39,047 nt of DNA from Bacteroidota bacterium (GTDB taxonomy: Bacteria; Bacteroidota; Bacteroidia; Palsa-948), in NCBI GenBank assembly GCA_023251675.1, contig JAHEYJ010000012.1, positions 1-39,047 of the forward strand. Reading direction: 5' to 3'. The position numbers were made by a program, and so were the translations under genes. Shown here in pieces: positions 1 through 8,780 of the stretch. A model generated the notes under the pieces. That model was not told where the DNA came from. It saw only the letters and a program-made list of their open reading frames with translations, and did no database searches. Each line of letters begins with the position of its first letter. Position 1 is the first letter of the stretch.

Positions 1-270
1 GATGGTTCCGTCGTAAAGCCGAAATGCATTTTTGATGGTTCTGTCGCGGCTGACTTGCGTGGAGGCAATGGTAACGGCGTTGATACAAAAATTCTCATTG
101 AGCAGTTCGCGTGTCGCCTTCGTAAGATTGGTCATCTCTTCGAACGAGCGGGCGGATTTTTTCCAAAGCCATTCATACACCTGTTTGGCGCGGAAGGATT
201 TATCGCCTTTCTTTTCAAAGAAGGATTTTATTTCATCAAGGGAAAGTGCCCGTATGTTATTTTTTTTCAT
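1..270 (-). CDS. rlmN: 23S rRNA (adenine2503-C2)-methyltransferase RlmN, N-terminal part (cut by window edge)
   Basis: This reading frame starts at an ATG whose complement is at 268-270 and stays open for 90 codons to the left edge, so the rest of the gene lies outside the window. An in-frame TAA lies seven codons upstream of the ATG, which fixes the start region. The peptide begins MKKNNIRALSLDEIKSFF and continues with FRAKQVYEWLW, SFEEMTNLTK and a RTIKNAFRLYDG-like strand. These are the hallmarks of the RlmN N-terminal accessory domain in Bacteroidota. RlmN is a radical-SAM enzyme that methylates C2 of A2503 in 23S rRNA and A37 in some tRNAs. The CxxxCxxC cluster motif would lie beyond the edge and cannot be checked. 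In related genomes rlmN commonly sits next to queA; here 9 kb separate them. Confidence 0.88.
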   Translation of the reverse strand, partial: MKKNNIRALSLDEIKSFFEKKGDKSFRAKQVYEWLWKKSARSFEEMTNLTKATRELLNENFCINAVTIASTQVSRDRTIKNAFRLYDGTI

Positions 271-372
271 GTGCGAATAACTAATCAGTTACGAATTTAC
301 GAATTACTATCCCATTCGTATATTCGCATATAAATTGGTGCATAATAAAATTGAAAATTGTAATATAACATA

Positions 373-475
373 GTCACATCGAGTAGTCCCGGTTTTTATC
401 GGGACGTATCGAGATGCATGTGCAAGCCATCTGTTCTCGATACGCCTCCCAGGGCTTCGGCTACTCGAACTGACG
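373..475. repeat. REP-like cruciform element, copy A
   Basis: A ~100-bp element with nested inverted repeats. The outer arms are TCGAGTAG (379-386) and CTACTCGA (461-468). The inner arms are CGTATCGAGA (405-414) and TCTCGATACG (435-444). Between outer and inner arms on the left is a hairpin, TCCCG...CGGGA (387-404). Copies B (13946-14042) and C (22266-22368) share the same plan. It lies between the divergent genes rlmN and the amidohydrolase, about 40 bp upstream of the latter. The nested design resembles bacterial BIME/REP elements mobilised by Y1 transposases. Confidence 0.8.
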
Positions 476-515
476 ATCTTCCATCATACTGCTATAAATA
501 TTCATTATCCGTACT

Positions 516-1697
516 ATGAAAAGGATTTCTGCCGATTATATTTTTCCGGTTTCCTCGCCACCCATTAAGAACGGGGTGGTAACGGTTGATGCTACGGGAG
601 TAATTCTAGAAGTGGCCTCACCCCCAACCCCGCTCCAAGAGGAGAGGGGAGATGTGAAACGATATGAGGGAATTATCGTCCCCGGTTTTGTAAATACGCA
701 CTGCCATCTTGAGTTGTCGCATCTGAAAGGAAAAGTAATGCAGCAAAAAGGGCTCACGGGTTTTATTTCAGAACTGGTGGTTTTGCGCGATAAATTTCAG
801 GTTGACGAAATAAAAAAGGCGATTGCATCTGCCGAAGAGGAAATGATCCGCAATGGAATTGTAGCGGTCGGCGATATCTCCAACACCGATCATTCGTTTG
901 ATCAGAAGAAAAAGGGAAACATCGCTTATCATACGTTCATCGAAACCTTTGATTTGGACACGGCTAAAGCAAAAGCTGCCTTTGAGAAAGCGGTTAATCT
1001 GCAATCTGCATTTTCCAATTTGCAATCCTCTATCACGCCCCATGCTCCCTATACGGTTTCAGGAAAATTGCTGGAGATGATCGATAACCTGAAGCAGCCG
1101 CTTCTTTCGGTGCACAACCAGGAGAACACCTTTGAAAATGAAATGTTCATTTCGGGCACGGGCCCGCTTGCGGAAATGATGCAGCGTGCAGGCGTTGACA
1201 TTGATTCGAAGCGGCGGGTAAAAAATTCTTTGCTTTTTCTTTTCGGAGGATTGCTCGAATCAAAAAAAATAGTACTTGTGCATAATACATATACTTCAAA
1301 GGAAGATATCGGCATCATTAAATATTATTCCCGGATGGAGGATTACGATGTGTCGCTTTGCTTATGTCCGGGTGCAAATCTGTATATTGAGAACCGGGTT
1401 CCGGATATTCCGATGTTTTCAAATGAGGGAATGAAATTCACCATCGGCACCGACAGCCTCGCGTCCAATCATTCGCTTTCTGTTCTCGATGAACTGAAGA
1501 TAATTTCAAAACATTTTCCAAAGATTCCCTTTGAAACATTACTTATCTGGGCAACAAAGAACGGGGCCGAATTCCTGGGAATGGAAAAGGAACTGGGCAC
1601 GATCGAAAAAGGCAAAAAGCCTGGATTGAATTTGTTGAAAGGGATGAATGAAAGATTCGATCTTTCGGAAAATGTTTCCGTTCAGAAAATAATTTAG
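516..1697 (+). CDS. Amidohydrolase-family deaminase (aminodeoxyfutalosine/SAH deaminase-like)
   Basis: A 393-residue metal-dependent amidohydrolase. The first metal-binding pair is visible as THCHLELSH (H62, H64). Further family motifs are [10 protein letters not shown], a VHNTY strand and [14 protein letters not shown] near the C-terminus, the last carrying the catalytic Asp of the TIM-barrel deaminases. This pattern is typical of the subgroup with S-adenosylhomocysteine/5'-methylthioadenosine and aminodeoxyfutalosine deaminases, but the substrate cannot be decided from sequence alone and no menaquinone genes are nearby. Two insert-like segments interrupt the normal fold. One is a proline/glutamate-rich stretch at residues ~34-46, encoded by a C-rich/G-rich palindrome (628-649). 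The other is a glutamine/serine-rich stretch at residues ~161-172, encoded by heptamer repeats (996-1030). Both keep the frame open. It is transcribed divergently from rlmN. Confidence 0.8.
   Translation: MKRISADYIFPVSSPPIKNGVVTVDATGVILEVASPPTPLQEERGDVKRYEGIIVPGFVNTHCHLELSHLKGKVMQQKGLTGFISELVVLRDKFQVDEIKKAIASAEEEMIRNGIVAVGDISNTDHSFDQKKKGNIAYHTFIETFDLDTAKAKAAFEKAVNLQSAFSNLQSSITPHAPYTVSGKLLEMIDNLKQPLLSVHNQENTFENEMFISGTGPLAEMMQRAGVDIDSKRRVKNSLLFLFGGLLESKKIVLVHNTYTSKEDIGIIKYYSRMEDYDVSLCLCPGANLYIENRVPDIPMFSNEGMKFTIGTDSLASNHSLSVLDELKIISKHFPKIPFETLLIWATKNGAEFLGMEKELGTIEKGKKPGLNLLKGMNERFDLSENVSVQKII
628..649. repeat. In-frame C-rich/G-rich palindrome inside the amidohydrolase
   Basis: Arms CCCC-G-CTCC (628-636) and GGAG-A-GGGG (641-649) with loop AAGA. 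It encodes part of a [11 protein letters not shown] stretch between two strands of the N-terminal beta-sandwich. The same type of element occurs in leuS (three times) and rlmD. Confidence 0.7.
996..1030. repeat. Heptamer tandem repeat inside the amidohydrolase
   Basis: Five consecutive 7-nt units read AATCTGC, AATCTGC, ATTTTCC, AATTTGC, AATCCTC. The array lies inside the coding sequence and encodes an [11 protein letters not shown]-like stretch just before the conserved ITPHAPY motif. The 7-nt period is shared with arrays at 13801, 14960, 18167 and 26485. Confidence 0.65.
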
Positions 1698-1707
1698 GAG
1701 TTACACT

Positions 1708-1839
1708 TTACGCCACCTGACTTTGTCCGCCCAAAAGATTCAGTTCTTCGGCCGGTTTCAGTTTGTTGCCCGATGCAACAACAGGGCGGTATTTCATGAG
1801 CGCTTCTGCGAAAATAAAATCACGCGGTGTGATGATTTT
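1708..1839 (-). pseudogene. Truncated copy of the ispD 3' end
   Basis: Read on the minus strand, this segment encodes 43 residues and a TAA stop that match the C-terminus of the intact ispD at 7820-7951, including the tail KPAEELNLLGGQSQVA. By eye there are about 14 nucleotide differences in 132 bp but only two residue changes (I for T and F for L). A TGA stop lies two codons before the homologous block, so it is not a functional gene. It is in the same orientation as ispD, so the two form a direct repeat flanking the two surface-protein genes between them. The rest of the gap to 1990 is AT-rich; a possible -7 motif TACATTTG lies at 1884-1891 without a convincing upstream TTG. Confidence 0.9.
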
Positions 1840-1989
1840 AAATCATCGTTGTTCCATGCATAGATTTATTTCACAAATAATTTTACATTTGTAATTCTTA
1901 TAAAGAATACGCAGCTTAAATTAGCGGCACGTATAGAATTCTTTTCGTAATATTTATTAAGACATTCATAAAAATAAATATCATTTACA

Positions 1990-4900
1990 ATGAAAAAACC
2001 AAATCTCTTTCTCTCAACCATTGCAGTTTTAACTTTAATCATTTCACTTCAAACTTTAAGTTGCCTCGCCCAGCCGGGTTCTCTTGACCTCACCTTCGGC
2101 ACCGGAGGAAAAGTAACTACACCTATCGGTACTGGTGCTGAAGGTCATTCAGTCGCTATGCAGAGTGATGGCAAAATTGTAGTGGGGGGAATGTGTATTA
2201 TTGGAGGTAACTGGGATTTTGCTTTAATCCGTTACAACAGCGATGGCTCTTTGGATAATACTTTCGGTACCGGAGGGAAAACAACTACAGATTTCGGAGC
2301 TTCTGGAGATCTTGGATATTCAGTCGTCATACAGAGCAATGGCAAAATTGTGGTGGCTGGTAGCAGTGTCAGTGATTTTGCTTTAGCCCGTTACAATAGC
2401 GATGGTTCTTTGGATAACACCTTCGGCACCGGTGGAAAACTAACTACGGATTTTGGAGGTGCTGATCAAGGCTATTCTGTCGCCATCCAGAGCAATGGCA
2501 AAATTGTGGTGGCAGGTAATACTAACAATGGAGGCAGTAATATTGATTTTGCTTTAGCCCGGTACAACAGTGATGGCTCTTTGGATAATACTTTTGACAC
2601 TGATGGAAAAGTAACTACGGATTTCGGAACTTCTACTGATAGGGGCTATTCAGTAGCGATCCAGAGCGATGGCAAAATTGTGGTGGTGGGAGAGAGGTAC
2701 GTTCCCAATTACAATAATTTTGCTTTAGCCCGATACAACAGCGATGGCTCTTTGGATAATACTTTTGACACCGATGGAAAAGTAACTACAGATGTAAGTG
2801 GTAGTGGTGTTGAAGATCTTGCGTATTCAGTAGCCCTCCAGAGCGATGGCAACATTGTGGTGGCGGGATATAGTTACAGCGGTGGCGGCTGGAATTCTGC
2901 TTTAGTACGCTACAACACCAATGGCTCTTTAGATAATACCTTCGGCACCGGTGGGATAGTAACTACGTATAATGGGGGGTATCATTATATTGGCAATTCA
3001 GTAACCATCCAGGGTGATGGGAAAATTATATTAGCAGGTGTTAATGGATATAGTAACTATGATTTTGGTTTAATCCGCTACAATTCCAATGGCTCGTTGG
3101 ATAATTCCTTCGGTACCGGTGGAATAGTAGGTACCCCTATCGGAAGTACTTCTGATATTGGCTATGCAGTAGCCCTCCAGAGCGATGGCAACATTGTGGA
3201 GGCGGGATATACTGACAATGGCGGCACCAATGATTTTGCTGTGGTGCGGTATAATGTCTGCACATCCGTTCCCACAGTTAATGCCAATGCAACAGCAACT
3301 ACTGTTTGTTCCGGAACTAGTGTTACGCTTACAGGAAGCGGAACGGCTATTTCTTACACGTGGTCAGGCGGAGTTACTGATGGAATCGGATTTAACCCTA
3401 CAACCACTACAACCTATACGGTAACAGGAGCTAATGTGAGTGGATGTCAAAACAAAGCAGCAACAACTATTACGGTAAATCCATTACCTACAGTTAATGC
3501 AAACGCAAGTCCATCCTCTACTATATGTACTGGAACTACAGTTACTTTCACAGGAAGCGGATCGGCAACTTCTTATGCCTGGTCAGGCGGAGTTACAAAT
3601 GGAATTGGATTTGTTCCAACATCTACTGCAACTTATACGGTAACAGGAACAGACGGCAATAGTTGTTCTAAAACGACAACTACAACAATTACTGTAAACC
3701 CAATACCAACAGTTACGGCTAATGCAACGGCAACTACTGTGTGCGCAGGAACCAGTGTCACGCTTACCGGAAGCGGAACGGCAACTTCTTATGTATGGTC
3801 CGGTGGAATTACCAATGGAATTGGTTTTGCACCTACATCAACTGCAACCTATACGGTAACAGGAACAGATGTGAACGGATGTAAGGGTACAGATGCCATA
3901 AATATAACCGTAAATCCTCTGCCAACAATCACTGCTGGCACTGGCACTTACGTATGCACCGGAAACAGTGCAACACTCACCGCTACGGGAGGCGTGAATT
4001 ATGTTTGGTCTGCCAGTGCACAAACGACTACAAGCATTGTTGTTTCACCCACAGTTTCCACCTCCTATACTGTAACTGGAACAGATGCAAACGGATGTTC
4101 TAATTCAGCATCGCAAATCATATCTGTAAATCCATTGCCTGTGCAACCTACTGCCTTCACAGCAAGTTCAACTTCTATTTGTGTGCCACAAAGTGGTGTG
4201 ATATATACGGTTCCTAATGATCCGACTGTATCATACGCGTGGAATTATTCAGGAACAGGAGCTACTATTATTGGAAGCACAAACAGCGTATCGGTAAACT
4301 TTAGTGCAATTGCTGCCAGCGGAACTTTAAGCGTTACGGCAATAAACTCTTGCGGAACAAGCGCTTCACGAACGGTTGCTGTTACTGTAAATACGGCTCC
4401 CAGCGCAAACATTGGGCTTGACACTTTGTGGGTATGCAATGGAGATGTGCTCACATTTTCACTCACCAGCACAACCGGAGTTTCAGCCTATTCCATTACA
4501 AATGGATATCAAACATCCAACAACAATCCGTTATCATTCACTTACAACAGCACACAGGCATTAGTGCAAAGTAATGTAACCGGTACCAATGGATGTACTT
4601 CACAAGATGTAATCCATCTTATGGATAACACGATTATTAATTTATTTCAGCTAACTCCAACAAATAATGACCCTTCTTATGTATTTAATGCGGCAACTCC
4701 TCTTCCTGCCATGGTTGACAGTTGGAAGTGGGATTTTGGTGATGGAGCAACACAAGCCGGGGGATTGACTGCACCACACACCTATACAGCTAACGGAACC
4801 TATACTGTTTGCATTATTGGAATGAACGAATGTGATACCGCCATTGGTGCTTGTTGGACAATTCCGGTTACCCATGTGGGCATAGAAGAGTATCTGTTAA

Positions 4901-5139
4901 ACAACAGCATCTCCATATTCCCGGTTCCGAATAAAGGGGAGTTTACGATCAAGAATGACTCGCCCCATAATATTGAAATAGAAATTGAAAATATCGTGGG
5001 AGAAAAAATCGTCGCCTATAGGATTTCAAGAAATATTTCAAAAGTGATTTGTTCTGAATTAACCCCGGGAATGTATATGGTGAAGATCACTAATGATTCC
5101 GGAGTTCGAGTGGCAAGAAAAATAGTGATTGAAAAATAG
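1990..5139 (+). CDS. Secreted delta-60 repeat / Ig-like / PKD protein with T9SS type A sorting domain
   Basis: A 1049-residue predicted surface or secreted protein. Residues 1-27 form a signal peptide ending near CLAQ. Residues ~30-425 hold seven delta-60 repeats of ~55 residues each, with the pattern GSLDNTFGTGGK...YSVAIQSDGKIVVAG...FALARYNSD. Five Ig-like modules follow (~425-820), several ending in TITVNPLP and containing paired cysteines. A PKD domain with WKWDFGDGA lies near residues 905-955. The end (~967-1049) is a type A Por-secretion tail, with IFPVPNKGEFTI and GMYMVKI...KIVIEK. The protein should be exported by Sec, translocated by T9SS and anchored or released. Its ligand is unknown. 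The next gene follows after 44 bp in the same direction, so they may be cotranscribed. Confidence 0.88.
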   Translation: MKKPNLFLSTIAVLTLIISLQTLSCLAQPGSLDLTFGTGGKVTTPIGTGAEGHSVAMQSDGKIVVGGMCIIGGNWDFALIRYNSDGSLDNTFGTGGKTTTDFGASGDLGYSVVIQSNGKIVVAGSSVSDFALARYNSDGSLDNTFGTGGKLTTDFGGADQGYSVAIQSNGKIVVAGNTNNGGSNIDFALARYNSDGSLDNTFDTDGKVTTDFGTSTDRGYSVAIQSDGKIVVVGERYVPNYNNFALARYNSDGSLDNTFDTDGKVTTDVSGSGVEDLAYSVALQSDGNIVVAGYSYSGGGWNSALVRYNTNGSLDNTFGTGGIVTTYNGGYHYIGNSVTIQGDGKIILAGVNGYSNYDFGLIRYNSNGSLDNSFGTGGIVGTPIGSTSDIGYAVALQSDGNIVEAGYTDNGGTNDFAVVRYNVCTSVPTVNANATATTVCSGTSVTLTGSGTAISYTWSGGVTDGIGFNPTTTTTYTVTGANVSGCQNKAATTITVNPLPTVNANASPSSTICTGTTVTFTGSGSATSYAWSGGVTNGIGFVPTSTATYTVTGTDGNSCSKTTTTTITVNPIPTVTANATATTVCAGTSVTLTGSGTATSYVWSGGITNGIGFAPTSTATYTVTGTDVNGCKGTDAINITVNPLPTITAGTGTYVCTGNSATLTATGGVNYVWSASAQTTTSIVVSPTVSTSYTVTGTDANGCSNSASQIISVNPLPVQPTAFTASSTSICVPQSGVIYTVPNDPTVSYAWNYSGTGATIIGSTNSVSVNFSAIAASGTLSVTAINSCGTSASRTVAVTVNTAPSANIGLDTLWVCNGDVLTFSLTSTTGVSAYSITNGYQTSNNNPLSFTYNSTQALVQSNVTGTNGCTSQDVIHLMDNTIINLFQLTPTNNDPSYVFNAATPLPAMVDSWKWDFGDGATQAGGLTAPHTYTANGTYTVCIIGMNECDTAIGACWTIPVTHVGIEEYLLNNSISIFPVPNKGEFTIKNDSPHNIEIEIENIVGEKIVAYRISRNISKVICSELTPGMYMVKITNDSGVRVARKIVIEK

Positions 5140-5183
5140 GATCATGCAGAAATAACAAACAAATCCTACACCAAAGAAACATA

Positions 5184-7646
5184 ATGAAAAAAACACTTTC
5201 CTTTTTCATAGTAGTTTTAATCTGCACAGCAGCTAATTTGCTAATCGGCATATCTGCTTCCGCCCAATACACTAAACTGCACGATTTCACAGGCAATCCG
5301 GATGGGCGTACTCCTTATGGCTCTCTTATTTCTGACGGAACTTTTCTCTATGGAGTGACACAAGGAGGTGGCATAAACAATTATGGAACCTTGTTTAAAA
5401 TAAAGCCCGATGGAACAGGATATGTCAAACTTTTTGATTTCAACGGAGGTTCTCCCAATAAAACTCTTATTTCTGACGGAACTTTTTTTTATGGAACAAT
5501 ACCTTGGGGCGGCACAAACGGTAAAGGAGCCATCTTTAAAATATTACCAAACGGAACCGGGTATGCAGACCTGTATAGTTTTTCAGGCAATCCGGATGGA
5601 CAGTTACCTGAGGGCGATCTTATTTTTGACGGAACTTTTCTCTATGGCATGACTTATTATGGAGGCACAAGCGGTTATGGAACAATTTTTAAAATATTGC
5701 CCAGCGGAACCGGCTTTGTCAAGATGTTTGATTTCACAGGCGCTGCAACCGGGCGTTATCCTAACGGCTCTCTTATTTCTGACGGAACTTTTCTCTACGG
5801 AATGACCGTTCAAGGCGGCACAAACGATAGCGGAGCCGTCTTTAAAATAATGCCCAATGGAACAGGGTATTCCAAACTTTCAGATTTCTCCCTTTCAAAA
5901 GGATATTATCCTTACGGCTCTCTTATTTTGGGTGGCACATTTCTTTATGGAATGACATCGGGTGGCGGCGTAAATGATGATGGAGTAATCTTTAAAATAA
6001 AGCCCGATGGAACAGGGTATTCCAAATTGCTTGATTTTAATAGTACAAACGGAAGCAAACCTCAGGGATCTCTTGTTGCAGACGGAGGCATTCTCTATGG
6101 TATGGCGTACCAGGGCGGGGCAAACAATATGGGAGTTCTTTTTAAAATATTATCTAACGGAACCGGGTATTCCAAACTGCTCGACTTCGCCGGCGCTGCA
6201 AACGGAAAAGAACCCGGTGGCGATCTATTCTATGACGGAACATTTTTATATGGAATGGCAAATACGGGCGGCACAACCAATAATGGTGTGGTATTTAAAT
6301 ATCTGCCCCCCATCGTTATAGACAGTATTCATTCAACCAAGGCAAGTTGTCATAGCGGAACCAACGGAACCGCTGCCGTTGCTACTAGCGGTGGGCTTAC
6401 TCCTTACACTTATTTATGGAACTCATCTCCTCTTCAAACAACTCAAACCGCAACAGGACTTGCAGCAGGAAATTATACAGTTGCGGTTACGGATGCAAAC
6501 AACACTACTTCAACTGCAAGCGTTACCATCTCCCAGCCAAACGTTATAAGCATAATTATCTCTCCTGCGAATTCCAATTGCGATAATTCAGGCAGCGCAA
6601 GTTCAACAGTTTCTGGCGGAACATCGCCTTATTCTTATCTGTGGAGCAGCGGACAAACGACCTCGGCAGTAACAGGTCTTGCAGGAATCAACTATACGTT
6701 AACAATTACCGATGCCAACAGTTGCATTGCTACACAAACAACAAGTATCGGAAATAACACTCCGCCTGCTCCTTCTATCTGTTTAATAACAGTTGATTCG
6801 CTTTCTCAAAACAATTTAATTGTATGGGATAAAACCACCTATGCGCATAGCGATACGTTTTTAATTTACCGCGATACGGCAAATAACGCTTATGGTATCA
6901 TTGGCAAAGTTCCTTATGATTCCTTAAGCATGTTTGCCGATACCGTGCGCACACTTTATGCTGCTGACGGCAATCCTAATGTTACCTCGTGGCGATACAA
7001 ACTTGCAGTGAAAGACTCCTGCGGAAACATCAGCGCAAAGAGTCTTTTTAATCAAAGCATTTATATTCAAAACAGCAGCGGCAACTTCAGTTGGAATCAT
7101 TACCAGATAGAAGGGCAGGCCGTGCCTGTTCCTGCGCTTCAAAATTATCTCTTTCAACGTGATAATTTATCAAATGGAAATTATGTAATCATTCAAACCC
7201 TTAGCGCTTCTTCTACATCTTATACTGATCCAGCGTATGCAACTTATCAAAGCACTGCCACCTGGCGTGTAAAAACATTGTGGAATATTAGCTGCACTCC
7301 GACAATTATTAAAGATCCGCAAACGATGGTGACGAACCTTAATTCATCCCGGTCAAATATTTACAGGATAAATAATCCTATTTCAGTTCATGATGTATCG
7401 CTGAATAATTTAATACTCATTCACCCCAATCCTTCAAGTGGAAAATTCAATGTAAAAATAAGTCAAGTAACTGATTTGAATATGAAAGGTGTTGAAATCT
7501 ATAATGTTTATGGGGAATGTATGTATAAGCAAATAGGCGCCTCCTCAAATATTGAAATAGACTTAAGCGAAGTGCTTAGTGGTATTTATTTCATCTGCAT
7601 ACAAACAGAACAAGGAACAGCAGCCAAAAAATTAATTATTGAATAA
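5184..7646 (+). CDS. Secreted GloVer-repeat / SprB-repeat protein with T9SS type A sorting domain
   Basis: An 820-residue protein with an N-terminal signal peptide (cleavage near ASAQ, residue ~28). Residues ~28-375 contain about eight tandem repeats with the pattern GSLISDGTFLYGMT..GG...G.IFKI.PNGTGYSKL.DF. This is the repeat of the 'GloVer' (Gloeobacter/Verrucomicrobia) family and is probably beta-propeller-like. Two SprB-type repeats follow (~380-525), each with GG.SPYSYLWS and a GNYTV..TDAN strand. A fibronectin-III-like region (~530-720) comes next. The C-terminus (~739-820) is a T9SS type A domain, with HPNPSSGKFNV and SGIYFICIQ...KKLIIE. SprB repeats occur in the gliding adhesin SprB of Flavobacterium, but adhesion is only an inference here. 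The 173 bp after the stop contain no recognisable gene. Confidence 0.87.
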   Translation: MKKTLSFFIVVLICTAANLLIGISASAQYTKLHDFTGNPDGRTPYGSLISDGTFLYGVTQGGGINNYGTLFKIKPDGTGYVKLFDFNGGSPNKTLISDGTFFYGTIPWGGTNGKGAIFKILPNGTGYADLYSFSGNPDGQLPEGDLIFDGTFLYGMTYYGGTSGYGTIFKILPSGTGFVKMFDFTGAATGRYPNGSLISDGTFLYGMTVQGGTNDSGAVFKIMPNGTGYSKLSDFSLSKGYYPYGSLILGGTFLYGMTSGGGVNDDGVIFKIKPDGTGYSKLLDFNSTNGSKPQGSLVADGGILYGMAYQGGANNMGVLFKILSNGTGYSKLLDFAGAANGKEPGGDLFYDGTFLYGMANTGGTTNNGVVFKYLPPIVIDSIHSTKASCHSGTNGTAAVATSGGLTPYTYLWNSSPLQTTQTATGLAAGNYTVAVTDANNTTSTASVTISQPNVISIIISPANSNCDNSGSASSTVSGGTSPYSYLWSSGQTTSAVTGLAGINYTLTITDANSCIATQTTSIGNNTPPAPSICLITVDSLSQNNLIVWDKTTYAHSDTFLIYRDTANNAYGIIGKVPYDSLSMFADTVRTLYAADGNPNVTSWRYKLAVKDSCGNISAKSLFNQSIYIQNSSGNFSWNHYQIEGQAVPVPALQNYLFQRDNLSNGNYVIIQTLSASSTSYTDPAYATYQSTATWRVKTLWNISCTPTIIKDPQTMVTNLNSSRSNIYRINNPISVHDVSLNNLILIHPNPSSGKFNVKISQVTDLNMKGVEIYNVYGECMYKQIGASSNIEIDLSEVLSGIYFICIQTEQGTAAKKLIIE

Positions 7647-7819
7647 TGGCTATCTGTATTTTTATATAAAGCCAAATAGTTGCTGAAAAGCCATTGGCTG
7701 AACAAAAAGACATTTAAAGAGCGGAAAGGGAATTTAGAACAGGTAGATGATATACTTGTTATTGGGATAAAGATATAATGCTGTTTGTCAAAGGGGCAGA
7801 GAACTCCTTCTACTTAATC

Positions 7820-8581
7820 TTACGCCACCTGGCTTTGCCCGCCCAATAAATTGAGTTCTTCGGCCGGTTTCAGTTTGTTGCCCGATGCAACAACAGGGCG
7901 GTATTTCATCAGCGCTTCGGCAAGAATAAAATCACGGGGAGTCGTGATCTTGATGTTGTCGGGATTGCCGTCAACGAGATGGATCTTTTCTCCGCTGGAT
8001 TCTACTACAGAAGCGTCGTCGGTAAAATGAATTTTATATTCAGCGGTTGAATAGGCTTTTTTCAGAATGCTGGTAAGAAAACATTGCGGCGTCTGGATGA
8101 TGCAGTAACGCGTGCGGTCAACGGCAATGCTTTTTGTTGAATCGATCTGGCGGATGGAATCCGTAAGCGGAATGGCCGGCACGGCATTGCCGTACATTTC
8201 AGCCGCTTTGAAAGCGGTGACAATGGTTTTTGTACTAACGAGCGGGCGTGCCGCATCGTGCACGGCAACAATTCCTTCTTCGGTTACAAGCGCGAGTCCG
8301 TTCTTAACGGATTCAAAACGATTTTCTCCTCCGTCGGCAATTTTCACTTCTGTATTGAAATTATTTTCCCTGCAGAGTTCCTGCCAGTAAGCAACCTGGT
8401 CTTTATTAAGTACGACAATGATCTCAATGTTCAGGCCTGCGTCGGCAAATTTGGTAATGGCATGCATGATGACGGGTTTGCCGTCAAGCTTCATGAATTG
8501 TTTGGGAACCGGTGTGTTGGCGCGTGTGCCGTGGCCGCCGGCTACGATGATCGCGTACTTCTTAAGAGGGATGTCAGTCAT
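7820..8581 (-). CDS. ispD: 2-C-methyl-D-erythritol 4-phosphate cytidylyltransferase
   Basis: IspD transfers CMP from CTP to methylerythritol phosphate in the non-mevalonate isoprenoid pathway. I start it at the ATG complementary to 8579-8581 (253 residues), giving MTDIPLKKYAIIVAGG; a longer frame would need a TTG. The nucleotide-binding loop GGHGTRANTPVPKQF places the catalytic R20 and K27 at the Escherichia coli positions. VAVHDAARPLV, TPQCF, FTDDASVVE and NIKITTPRDF follow in order. The protein carries a ~25-residue C-terminal tail after the usual end. The DNA encoding that tail is the part duplicated at 1708-1839. It is the last minus-strand gene of the housekeeping cluster and is separated from queA by a transposase gene. 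Confidence 0.93.
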   Translation of the reverse strand: MTDIPLKKYAIIVAGGHGTRANTPVPKQFMKLDGKPVIMHAITKFADAGLNIEIIVVLNKDQVAYWQELCRENNFNTEVKIADGGENRFESVKNGLALVTEEGIVAVHDAARPLVSTKTIVTAFKAAEMYGNAVPAIPLTDSIRQIDSTKSIAVDRTRYCIIQTPQCFLTSILKKAYSTAEYKIHFTDDASVVESSGEKIHLVDGNPDNIKITTPRDFILAEALMKYRPVVASGNKLKPAEELNLLGGQSQVA

Positions 8582-8738
8582 TCTTTTTTTTTTCAAACGG
8601 TGCCGGAAAATATTTTTTGCTTACCTGTAAATTTTACTGATACAAAATAAAGTAAAAATTATCTTCACGGCAACATTTTTCTGAATTATTTTTCAGAAAA
8701 CTTCTTGACAAAGTTTGTTCATGAAGTCTGGGTTTATT

Positions 8739-8771
8739 ACACCTGCAAGGTTTTAAAAACCTTGCAGGTGT
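8739..8771. repeat. Perfect 16-bp-arm palindrome next to the Y1 transposase
   Basis: The arms ACACCTGCAAGGTTTT and AAAACCTTGCAGGTGT are separated by one base. The palindrome ends 9 bp before the stop codon of the transposase gene (minus strand). It could act as the transposase's partner repeat, as a terminator between the transposase and ispD, or both. Palindromes with the core ACCTGCAAGG...CCTTGCAGGT are frequent in Bacteroidota (established knowledge; copy number here not checked). Confidence 0.8.
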
Positions 8772-8780
8772 TCTTTTCGA

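Noticed and set aside
768-1043. 91-codon minus-strand frame opposite the amidohydrolase
   Set aside because: Part of it is the reverse reading of the heptamer array; there is no independent evidence for a gene.
7647-7819. Possible small gene or gene remnant before ispD
   Set aside because: Only short open frames with stops were found and no recognisable peptide; too little evidence to call.
8709-8720. TTGACA-like motif upstream of the palindrome
   Set aside because: There is no suitably spaced -10 or TAnnTTTG box and no plus-strand gene downstream.
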